From contig CAZDIA010000038.1 of NCBI GenBank assembly GCA_964505385.1, positions 1 through 22,404 of the forward strand: DNA of 22,404 nt. Reading direction: 5' to 3'. The translations under genes were made by a program, and so were the position numbers. Positions 15,841 through 22,404 of the stretch are shown here, piece after piece. Position 1 is the stretch's first letter, and every line of letters begins with the position of its first letter. This stretch comes from SLJN01 sp964505385. GTDB lineage: Bacteria > Bacteroidota > Rhodothermia > Balneolales > Natronogracilivirgulaceae. The notes beneath the pieces were generated by a model. It saw nothing but the letters and a program-made list of their open reading frames with translations, was not told the origin of the DNA and ran no database searches.

Positions 15841-16127
15841 AAGAAAAGCTATTTAATGAATTAACCGAAAGCATCAAACAAGCTGGTAAAATCCGAAAAG
15901 GCGAACTCAAACCTTCCGGGACTACCGTTATTAGTGATCCGGATGTAGCTGAGATTCGCAAGAAACATAACTTGAGTCAGCAAGAGTTTGCTGCACTTCT
16001 TGGAATCAGTATTGGTACATTACGAAACTGGGAGCAAGGGCGAAGAAAACCCCGCGGACCAGCCAAAGTGCTTCTTAAGGTTGCTGAGAAAAAACCTGAA
16101 GCAATTCTTGATTCACTTTCAAGCTGA
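15837..16127 (+). CDS. NadS-like helix-turn-helix antitoxin
   Basis: A 96-residue DNA-binding protein of the Xre/HigA type that would neutralise the RelE-like toxin and repress the operon. The N-terminal part (KLFNELTESIKQAGKIRKGE) matches the toxin-binding segment of NadS-like antitoxins. The helix-turn-helix covers about residues 37-75: VAEIRKKHNLSQQEFAALLG, then ISIGTLRNWEQGRRKPRGPA; the WEQGRRKPxGPA ending is a strong family mark. The tail KVAEKKPEAILDSL is also typical. The frame is intact and its start overlaps the toxin's stop codon (ATGA), so translation was probably coupled to the toxin; the premature toxin stop may reduce this coupling. The gene ends 18 bp from the stop of the convergent UPF0182 gene. 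Confidence 0.92.
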   Translation: MKEKLFNELTESIKQAGKIRKGELKPSGTTVISDPDVAEIRKKHNLSQQEFAALLGISIGTLRNWEQGRRKPRGPAKVLLKVAEKKPEAILDSLSS

Positions 16128-16145
16128 TCACCAATTCAATCCGGT

Positions 16146-18896
16146 TTAATCTTCAATCAATTCATCAAGCTCATCAAGCAATTCACCGTAGCGGGCCCAG
16201 TTGCCGTCAGCCATAGCTTGCCGTAAATCCTGCCATAGCGTGCGAATTTCCTCCATTCCGGAGGCTTCCAGATCGACCTGCTGGACAGGTTGTTCAATTC
16301 CGGCATCAGGATCTTCAGCCAATTCTGCCAACTCTTCTTCTGTGAGTAATTCTTCGGGTTCAACCTCAGGTTGGAGGAAATCGGCCTCATCACCAAACAG
16401 ATCGACCATAGCTGCCTGGATCGTCGGCTGCATGGATATTTCTTCCCCAACCGCTACGATTACACGCTGGAGTTGCGGTATATCTTCATCATCAGCCAGC
16501 AGAAATACCGGTTCCACATACATAAAGGAATTTTCAATAGGCACCACCAGCAGATTACCACGTATCACCCGTGAGCCACGTTGATCCCACAATGCAATCT
16601 GACGCGAAATTTCCGGGTCCTGGTCAATGCGGGATTCAATTTGGGATGGGCCGAGGATGAGACGATCCGGTGGAAGGTTATAGGTAACCAGCTCACCATA
16701 ATGCTCCGGATCGGAGCGTGCTGCAAGCCAGGCAATCATATTATTACGCTCACGCGGAGTAACCGGACTAATCAGTTTAAATTCCAGATCATCTGTATCA
16801 GCATCAGGTAGCCGTCCCAGCACATAGTACGGCTCCATTTGTTGTCGTTGACCGGCATACTGCTCATTAGGCCGCGCCCAGCGGTCTTCATCATTATAAA
16901 AGACACGTGGGTTTGTCATGTGGTAGCGGTTATACAGCTCAAGCTGAGCTTCAAACAGATTCACTGGATAACGGAAATGCTCATCCAGACCATCGGGCAC
17001 ATCATCTATAGATTGAAACATATCCGGAAAAATATCCTGGTAAATTTGAATAACCGGATCATCCTCCTCTACTACATAGTAATCAACTGATCCCTCATAA
17101 GCATCAACAACAATTTTGACTGAATTGCGGATATAATTTTGTTGACCGTATGGTTGAGAGTAAGGGTATTTAGATGATGTAGTATAGGCATCCTGAATCC
17201 AAAGCAACCGGCCGTCATGCCTCACGAGATAAGGATCGTCATCCAGGGTGAGAAAGGGAGTAATTCTGTTGATCCGTTCCTGAACACTGCGCCAGAATTG
17301 AATACGGCTATCCGGCTGGATGTAGTCAGAGAGTATAATATTGATATCACCTTTTTCCCAGGCAAAAAGCAATCTTCTTAACCAGTTGCTGACTTCAATA
17401 CCGCCTTCACCTTCATAGTGGTGATAAACGTTACCATCACCAGATGGATAGTGCAACTCTTCGGTTGAGGTGTTTACGATATAATACTCTCCGCTGTTTT
17501 CACCATAATATATCGCCGGATTATCTACTTCGAGACCTGCACTGGCAACAGGCGGCAGATCCCGGATATACAAGAGCGGTTCACCCTGCCTGTTGGTCCG
17601 GTTCACCGGGCTCATGGCCAATCCGAAACCGTGTGTAAACTGTAAGTGACGATTGACCCAGGTATCAGAATCGGAAGGTAATTGCGGTACCAGTTCCCTT
17701 GCAGATAGCATAACTTGTTCTTTTTGCCCGCCAATCGTATAACGGTCAATATCCACATCATTAAACTGGTAATACGGTCTTATCTCCTGAAGCTGTCGAT
17801 AGGTTTGTATCAGAAGACGTGGGTCCCACAACCTAATATTTTCTATGATGTCTTGATTTGGACGGATATCTTCGGCAGTCAGTGTATCTTCGGCGGAATA
17901 GCGCACCTGGCGCACATCATCAAGGCCGTATGCCTGGCGGGTCATACTGATATTATTTTCGATATACGGGCGCTCCACTTCCAGCTCATTCGGATCAACC
18001 TGAAACTGTTGCACAGCCGAAGGCAGAATCACCCTTCCGCCGATGAGTGTAATCACAACCAGCGCAGCTACGCCAATCAAAGGTTTATTCAGGTTGATCC
18101 AACGACTTGCCAGTATCATTGCCGCGAGAGCAAGTGTAAGGGCAAAAGCTATCCAAAGCGCTGGTAATTCAATACTAACATGAGTATATCCCGCACCGAA
18201 CACTACGCCATCTTCGCGAAACAGCAACTCATAGCGGGATAAGAAAAATCCAAAAGATAATATCACCAGCCATATGGCGGCATTTATCTTAACCTGCCAC
18301 AGAGCCGCAGAATTGGCGCGAAAGCCCTGGCCGGGTTTGGCACTGATTTGATCCGTAAAAAAATAAACTAATGCCAGAATGGCCGTAGTAATGAATGTGA
18401 TCACACTTAATGAACTCTGCAATACATCAAGAAACGGCAACTGGAACATGTAAAACCCAACATCACGACCAAAAATCGGATCCGTTTCCCCAAATGGCTG
18501 TCCCCACAAAAACCGGAGTGAGTCATCCCATCGCAGAACAATACTGAGGGCAAACATAAGGGCGATAAACAATGCGCCTGCTGTAAAAAAACGAGTGATC
18601 CACTTCTGCTGCCGATCGGGCGGAATGGAGATATTCAGATTATCGATCGGGGTATCCATCAAACTGATTGTGCCAATACGACGGGCCAGAATCCGGAAGT
18701 TGAATATCACATAAGCACCGGCCAGTATAATTGCACCAAAAAACAGGATCACCTGGGCACTTTTCAATACCTGAAAAACTTCGGAATATCCCAGTTCCCG
18801 TAACCAGAGCCATTCCAGGATCCAGTTTGTTGAAATAATTAACAGGATTAAGGGAATAAGGAGAATTAATGCAATGCGTAGTATTCTAAAGGCCAT
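16146..18896 (-). CDS. UPF0182 family integral membrane protein
   Basis: A 916-residue membrane protein of unknown function, full length for UPF0182 (PF03699). About seven hydrophobic helices occupy the first 290 residues (near 5-23, 48-66, 103-121, 163-180, 205-220, 244-263, 272-290). Family signatures are DPIFGRDVGFYMFQLPF (139-155) between helices 3 and 4 and, just after helix 7, a conserved block containing VDPNELEVERPYIENNISMT (300-319). A large soluble region follows, presumably outside the cytoplasm, then an acidic tail rich in Glu and Asp and a short helical end (EIRTLWQDLRQAMADGNWAR). UPF0182 is best known from Actinobacteria and Cyanobacteria. Its stop is 18 bp from the convergent antitoxin stop with no terminator between. 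Upstream lie 178 bp with no defensible promoter. Confidence 0.95.
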   Translation of the reverse strand: MAFRILRIALILLIPLILLIISTNWILEWLWLRELGYSEVFQVLKSAQVILFFGAIILAGAYVIFNFRILARRIGTISLMDTPIDNLNISIPPDRQQKWITRFFTAGALFIALMFALSIVLRWDDSLRFLWGQPFGETDPIFGRDVGFYMFQLPFLDVLQSSLSVITFITTAILALVYFFTDQISAKPGQGFRANSAALWQVKINAAIWLVILSFGFFLSRYELLFREDGVVFGAGYTHVSIELPALWIAFALTLALAAMILASRWINLNKPLIGVAALVVITLIGGRVILPSAVQQFQVDPNELEVERPYIENNISMTRQAYGLDDVRQVRYSAEDTLTAEDIRPNQDIIENIRLWDPRLLIQTYRQLQEIRPYYQFNDVDIDRYTIGGQKEQVMLSARELVPQLPSDSDTWVNRHLQFTHGFGLAMSPVNRTNRQGEPLLYIRDLPPVASAGLEVDNPAIYYGENSGEYYIVNTSTEELHYPSGDGNVYHHYEGEGGIEVSNWLRRLLFAWEKGDINIILSDYIQPDSRIQFWRSVQERINRITPFLTLDDDPYLVRHDGRLLWIQDAYTTSSKYPYSQPYGQQNYIRNSVKIVVDAYEGSVDYYVVEEDDPVIQIYQDIFPDMFQSIDDVPDGLDEHFRYPVNLFEAQLELYNRYHMTNPRVFYNDEDRWARPNEQYAGQRQQMEPYYVLGRLPDADTDDLEFKLISPVTPRERNNMIAWLAARSDPEHYGELVTYNLPPDRLILGPSQIESRIDQDPEISRQIALWDQRGSRVIRGNLLVVPIENSFMYVEPVFLLADDEDIPQLQRVIVAVGEEISMQPTIQAAMVDLFGDEADFLQPEVEPEELLTEEELAELAEDPDAGIEQPVQQVDLEASGMEEIRTLWQDLRQAMADGNWARYGELLDELDELIED

Positions 18897-19074
18897 AAAC
18901 CGATTTCTTTTGGGGGATAGAATTACAATATAAAAAATTTTATCCGGCTTACCTGAGTTTCGCGCTCATTTAATTATTAAAGCAATGGCAATTTTAATGG
19001 CTTGTGATAAAGCGGCATTTTTCACCATTTCCGGATCCGAATACCATCAAAATTCAATTCAGGCGCCTAAAGTT

Positions 19075-19935
19075 TCACTTCTTCCCCGACTCTTTCTTCA
19101 TCTGCTCAAATACCTTCTTAATTTCTTCCCTTGGTGCCATTTGAGCGATAAAGTTAAACTGACCGGCATTCAGTCGTTCACCGCCATCAATCGGGATGGT
19201 AGCGCCGGTCATGTATGGGGAAAGATCAGACATCATGAAGGCCGCAAGATTACTCAACTCCCATTTCTCCCCATAGCGTCCCCCGGGAATACGCGCCTGA
19301 TATGCTTGTTCCATTTTGGGATCAGGCATGAGCCTGCTCCAGGCGCCTTCCGTAGGAAAAGGTCCGGGAGCGATTGCATTAACCCGGATACCGTATGTGC
19401 CCCATTCATACGCCAGTGAATTCGTCATGGCCTCCACACCCGCTTTGGCACAGGCAGAGGGCAGCACAAAAGCGCTGCCGGTTTGGGTATAAGTTGTTAC
19501 GATATTCAGAATTGAGCCTTTCAGGTTCTGCTCTATAAGTCTCTTTCCGATTACCTGACTACAATTGAAGGAGCCGGTAAGCACAATATCTACCACTGCT
19601 TTAAAACCGTTTGGCGATAAATCTTCGGATGCAGCAAGAAAATTGCCGGCCGCATTGTTAACCAGCCCGTTTATTACGCCACCATCCTGTTCGAGTTTTT
19701 CCGCCATTTCCGATACGGAATTGTAATCACGAACATCGGCGGCATGCGTAAACACACGCCCTGAAGCTGAGCGTGATAAGATTTCCTCTTTGGAAGATGC
19801 AAGTTTCTCTTCCGATCGACCACATACAGAAACGGTTGCACCTAATTCCGCAAACCGGGCGGCCATATCGAGACCCAGACCACTTCCGCCTCCGGTAACA
19901 AGAATGTGCTTGCCACTTAAGGTTGAGGGATCCAT
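19075..19935 (-). CDS. SDR oxidoreductase, 2,4-dienoyl-CoA reductase-like
   Basis: A 286-residue short-chain dehydrogenase/reductase. The Rossmann nucleotide site is TGGGSGLG (14-21), with Arg40 after the second strand favouring NADPH. NNAAGNF (93-99) is typical of mitochondrial-type 2,4-dienoyl-CoA reductase. The usual YxxxK motif reads SACAK (160-164): Tyr is absent there, but Tyr149 in TTYTQTG with Ser160 and Lys164 reproduces the spacing of the DECR1 active site (Tyr199, Ser210, Lys214). APGPFPTEGAWSRLMP (189-204) also matches that family. It should reduce 2,4-dienoyl-CoA during oxidation of polyunsaturated fatty acids. It starts 15 bp after the acyl-CoA synthetase stop, so the two form an operon. 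A generic trans-enoyl-CoA reductase of the same SDR group is the main alternative. Confidence 0.87.
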   Translation of the reverse strand: MDPSTLSGKHILVTGGGSGLGLDMAARFAELGATVSVCGRSEEKLASSKEEILSRSASGRVFTHAADVRDYNSVSEMAEKLEQDGGVINGLVNNAAGNFLAASEDLSPNGFKAVVDIVLTGSFNCSQVIGKRLIEQNLKGSILNIVTTYTQTGSAFVLPSACAKAGVEAMTNSLAYEWGTYGIRVNAIAPGPFPTEGAWSRLMPDPKMEQAYQARIPGGRYGEKWELSNLAAFMMSDLSPYMTGATIPIDGGERLNAGQFNFIAQMAPREEIKKVFEQMKKESGKK

Positions 19936-19950
19936 ATGCGACTCAATACA

Positions 19951-21732
19951 TTAATATTCATCTTCTTCATAAACCTGATCAATCTCTTTTGCATATTTCT
20001 CCTGTATAACGCGGCGCTTCATTTTCATGGTTGGAGTCAATTCACCATCTTCAATGGTAAATGGCTTAGTCATGATAGTGAAGTTTTTAACCTGCTCCCA
20101 CTCGGCAAGACTTTTATTAGCTTCTTCCACGGCCTGTTCAATCAATTTACGCGTTTCAGGGTCATTGGCTAAAGCTTCAACATCTGATGCATCTTTATTG
20201 AGTTTTTCGGCAATTGCCTCAAAAGCAGGCACAATGAGGGCACCGCAGAATTTTTTATTGTTGCCTACAACCGAAGCCTGCTCGATATAAACCTGATTTC
20301 CAAGCAGATTTTCGACATTTTGAGGAGCTACATATTTGCCGGTCGATAATTTAAATAAATCCTTCTTTCTGTCGGTAATATACAGAAAACCATCATCATC
20401 AATATAGCCGATGTCGCCGGTTTTAAGCCATCCTTCATCATCCAGTACATCAGCGGTCGCCTGGGGCATTTTATAGTACCCACGCATCACATTCGGCCCT
20501 TTTGTTATGATTTCGCCGTCATCAGCTATCTTAACTTCAACATTGGATACAACTTTGCCCACGGAACCAATCCGGAGGCTATTACGATCAGTGGCTGATA
20601 TTACAGGTGAAGTCTCGGTAAGCCCGTATCCTTGCCCGCAATACAGACCTATACCGTTAAAAAACTGCATCACTTCGGATGATAGCGCTGCACCGCCGCT
20701 GATCATTCCGATCAGCTTTCCGCCTAATGCATCCCGCATTTTGGAATAGATCAGCTTATCGGCAATTTTATACTTAATCCCGTCTTCTCCTTTTTCTATA
20801 TCCCGTTCTTTGGCAAGCTTCATAGCCCAGAGATATAATTTTTTCTGAACTCCTTTAAGCTGTTTCGACCTGCCCATCATCCGGGCATATACTTTTTCGA
20901 GCAGGCGTGGTACAGTAGCAAAAAAATCCGGTTTAACATGCTTGATATCCTCAACAATTTCTTCAAGAACCTCGATAAAATAAATAGGATACCCCATATG
21001 CATATAAGCGTACTCAAGCATGCGCTCAAAAATATGGGAAAGAGGTAAGAATGAGAGCATTTTTAATTCACGCTGTTTCTCATGATCAAAGGGGACCCTT
21101 TCCATCGCCATTTTAATATTTGAGGCGATATTATCATGAGTAAGCATGACACCTTTCGGAGGACCGGTGGTGCCGGAAGTATAGATGAATGATGCTAAAT
21201 CATCAGGGGCTACATCATCCTTTAATTTTTGGTAAAGCTCCGGATCCTCTTCTTCTTTTTCCCTGCCCTTTTCAATTATTGATTCAAGCGAAAGCACATT
21301 TCCGGATACCGTTCCGTGCAGCGTAATTGTCGCTTCAAGCGATTGGATTTCACTTACATGAGGCTTGAGCTCTTCATATAACTCATCGGTAGAATATATG
21401 TGAAACTTCGCTTCCGAGTTATCAATTATATATTTAATCTGCTCGGCCGGCTGTGTCGTGTATATTGGCACATTTATTGCTCCGATTGAGAGTAATGCAT
21501 AGTCGCATAGTATCCATTCTGTACTGTTCTCCGAGTGAAGTGAAACGCGATCCCCTTTGCGTAATCCTTTCGCATATAATCCGAGTGCAAGATGTTTTGC
21601 TTTGGTTTGAAAATTTTCTACAGTCGTTTCATGCCAGCTTCCCTTGCGTTTTGTGGAAGCTATAATTCCGGTTACATTCTTTCCCAGCCCATGATCAACA
21701 AGACTCGTAATGGTGGCAGGTTCGTATTGCAT
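19951..21732 (-). CDS. Long-chain fatty acid-CoA ligase (AMP-binding)
   Basis: Activates long-chain fatty acids to acyl-CoA through an acyl-adenylate, at the inner face of the cytoplasmic membrane. The 593-residue protein is of the FadD15/long-chain ACSL type. Adenylation motifs are in order: YTSGTTGPPKGVMLTH (184-199), FLPLSHIFERM (228-238), GYGLTETSP (368-376), GWLKTGDIG (434-442), DRKKDLFKLSTGKYV (454-468), and the C-terminal catalytic Lys570 in LTPTMKMKRR. GKYVAPQNVEN is typical of the ACSL branch. There is no signal peptide. The dienoyl-CoA reductase-like gene follows after 15 bp, which fits fatty-acid catabolism. The start is the ATG that opens a normal N-terminus after an A-rich leader; a 321-bp divergent region with repeats precedes it. 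Confidence 0.95.
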   Translation of the reverse strand: MQYEPATITSLVDHGLGKNVTGIIASTKRKGSWHETTVENFQTKAKHLALGLYAKGLRKGDRVSLHSENSTEWILCDYALLSIGAINVPIYTTQPAEQIKYIIDNSEAKFHIYSTDELYEELKPHVSEIQSLEATITLHGTVSGNVLSLESIIEKGREKEEEDPELYQKLKDDVAPDDLASFIYTSGTTGPPKGVMLTHDNIASNIKMAMERVPFDHEKQRELKMLSFLPLSHIFERMLEYAYMHMGYPIYFIEVLEEIVEDIKHVKPDFFATVPRLLEKVYARMMGRSKQLKGVQKKLYLWAMKLAKERDIEKGEDGIKYKIADKLIYSKMRDALGGKLIGMISGGAALSSEVMQFFNGIGLYCGQGYGLTETSPVISATDRNSLRIGSVGKVVSNVEVKIADDGEIITKGPNVMRGYYKMPQATADVLDDEGWLKTGDIGYIDDDGFLYITDRKKDLFKLSTGKYVAPQNVENLLGNQVYIEQASVVGNNKKFCGALIVPAFEAIAEKLNKDASDVEALANDPETRKLIEQAVEEANKSLAEWEQVKNFTIMTKPFTIEDGELTPTMKMKRRVIQEKYAKEIDQVYEEDEY

Positions 21733-21799
21733 ATCTTATTTATTTAGTATGGTTTATATCCTGATTACCAGGTGCAAATTTCCACTTCCCGAATTAATC

Positions 21800-21835
21800 C
21801 TCAATACACATTCAGCAATTGAGTGAATACACATT
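21800..21835. repeat. Direct repeat plus overlapping inverted repeat upstream of the acyl-CoA ligase
   Basis: AATACACATT occurs at 21803-21812 and again at 21826-21835, 23 bp apart, about two turns of the helix. Overlapping it, CTCAAT (21800-21805) and ATTGAG (21818-21823) form an inverted repeat. The site is 68-103 bp upstream of the ligase start, a usual distance for an operator or activator site. That a regulator of fatty-acid genes binds here is inference. Confidence 0.45.
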
Positions 21836-21870
21836 AAGTTATCTTTTGATTCAACATTCTGCAACGGTTT

Positions 21871-21894
21871 TATTTGTATATTTGTAAATTTGTG
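21871..21894 (+). promoter_or_regulatory. Tandem TAnnTTTG boxes, candidate Bacteroidota-type -7 elements
   Basis: Three 8-bp units (TATTTGTA, TATTTGTA, AATTTGTG) run head to tail and create two exact matches to TAnnTTTG: 21877-21884 and 21885-21892. This is the -7 consensus of Bacteroidota housekeeping promoters. The nearest TTTG that could act as a -33 box (21845-21848) is too far upstream, so the match is incomplete. If used for the thioesterase gene, the leader would be roughly 150 bases long. Confidence 0.4.
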
Positions 21895-22053
21895 CTTTCA
21901 AACAGCAATGGATCGTCATTTCTAACAATATTCAAAACGCTTTTCCTATTTTGAGATGTTTGCTAATTATTACTACCAATCTTTGAATACCTTGAATATT
22001 ATGCTGACGAATGGCTGATCCCGATTCTCGCATAAAAATTAAAATTTATATCA

Positions 22054-22404
22054 ATGAATATTGAAGCTTCCCTGCAGGAAAAAGCAGACTTGTACTTTAG
22101 AAATAAAAAAACCTCAATGATCGAGCAGCTGGGCATTGAGTTTGAGAGTTTTGCAGAAGGAGAAGTCATGGGCAGCATGCCGGTCGATCAACGTACTCAT
22201 CAGGCATTCGGCATGTTGCACGGCGGTGCCTCCGTTGTGCTTGCCGAAACCCTGGCATCGGTTGGTGCGTGGCTGTGTTGTGATGTTTACCGCCAGACAG
22301 TGGTTGGTATGGAAATTAATGCTAACCACATTCGGCCGGTGCAATCAGGACGCGTAACCGGAACAGCGGTCAGTTTGCATCGTGGCAGTCAGACTCAAAT
22401 CTGG
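22054..22404 (+). CDS. Hotdog-fold thioesterase, YdiI/MenI-like (3' partial)
   Basis: From ATG at 22054 the frame stays open for 117 codons to the window edge. The product resembles E. coli YdiI (MenI) and EntH acyl-CoA thioesterases: LGIEFESFAEGEVMGSMPVD, QRTHQAFGMLHGGAS (His56 and the GG turn), then VVLAETLAS with the likely catalytic Glu65, GMEINANHIRPV and LHRGSQTQIW. Relatives are about 136-140 residues, so only about 20 residues are missing. MenI hydrolyses 1,4-dihydroxy-2-naphthoyl-CoA in menaquinone synthesis; others in the family act on aryl- or acyl-CoA. It is divergent from the acyl-CoA ligase. In Bacteroidota-type genomes such a gene often precedes menaquinone genes, which would lie beyond the right edge. 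Substrate is inference. Confidence 0.87.
   Translation, partial: MNIEASLQEKADLYFRNKKTSMIEQLGIEFESFAEGEVMGSMPVDQRTHQAFGMLHGGASVVLAETLASVGAWLCCDVYRQTVVGMEINANHIRPVQSGRVTGTAVSLHRGSQTQIW

Larger units (their letters stand above)
21733..22053. other. Divergent intergenic control region
   Basis: These 321 bp are AT-rich and separate the minus-strand acyl-CoA ligase from the plus-strand thioesterase. I see no coding frame with protein-like composition. It holds a 10-bp direct repeat with an overlapping inverted repeat nearer the ligase, a run of three 8-bp TATTTGTA-like units in the middle, and otherwise unstructured AT-rich sequence up to the thioesterase start. Promoters for both genes must lie here. 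Confidence 0.7.

Noticed and set aside
18985..19419. 144-codon plus-strand frame overlapping the 3' end of the dienoyl-CoA reductase-like gene
   Set aside because: Most of it is antisense to the clear SDR coding sequence, and the translation lacks protein-like domain structure.
19440..19460. Dead SDR, because Tyr is missing from YxxxK
   Set aside because: Tyr149, Ser160 and Lys164 reproduce the active-site spacing of mitochondrial 2,4-dienoyl-CoA reductase, so the enzyme is probably active.

Overview
The window looks like a chromosomal segment from a Bacteroidota-related (FCB group) bacterium, most plausibly Balneolota or Rhodothermota. The signs are adjacent genes for the type IX secretion system (T9SS) proteins PorU and PorV, a cargo protein with a T9SS type A sorting domain, AT-rich gene leaders without clear Shine-Dalgarno sequences, TAnnTTTG-like promoter boxes, and rather acidic secreted proteins that would fit a marine or halophilic lifestyle. 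The genus assignment is inference from protein style only. I saw no tRNA, rRNA, CRISPR array or insertion sequence.

Positions 1-11767 hold a tightly packed plus-strand run of six genes: the C-terminal part of the sortase porU; porV; a large secreted protein whose M6-metalloprotease-like domain has lost its HExxH zinc-binding motif (a likely pseudoprotease) but keeps a T9SS sorting domain; a 1139-residue fusion of an HExxH peptidase, a TolB-like propeller and an outer-membrane-barrel-like region; a DUF5683-like membrane protein; and a free-standing triple-PASTA membrane protein. Spacers are 47, 21, -1, 12 and 29 bp, so they probably form one envelope and secretion operon.

Positions 11972-15441, also plus strand, carry housekeeping and metabolic genes: ribulose-phosphate 3-epimerase (rpe, GTG start), PhoH ATPase (TTG start), a metallo-beta-lactamase-fold hydrolase, and a purine nucleoside phosphorylase that overlaps the hydrolase by 23 bp.

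Positions 15442-16127 hold a type II toxin-antitoxin locus. The RelE/HigB-like toxin has an in-frame TAA at codon 26 where relatives are expected to have Gln, whereas the NadS-like HTH antitoxin, joined to it by an ATGA overlap, is intact. A strong hairpin and a 14-bp palindrome lie just upstream.

Positions 16146-21732 are minus strand: a UPF0182 membrane protein, then (reading leftwards from 21732) a long-chain acyl-CoA synthetase followed 15 bp later by a 2,4-dienoyl-CoA reductase-like SDR, which suggests fatty-acid activation and unsaturated fatty-acid oxidation. A 321-bp divergent control region with direct and inverted repeats and tandem -7-like boxes separates this from a plus-strand YdiI/MenI-like hotdog thioesterase that runs off the right edge, possibly the first gene of a menaquinone cluster.

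The two most notable points are the porUV-linked module with its inactive-looking M6 protein and peptidase-propeller-barrel fusion, and the toxin-antitoxin pair whose toxin alone is broken.
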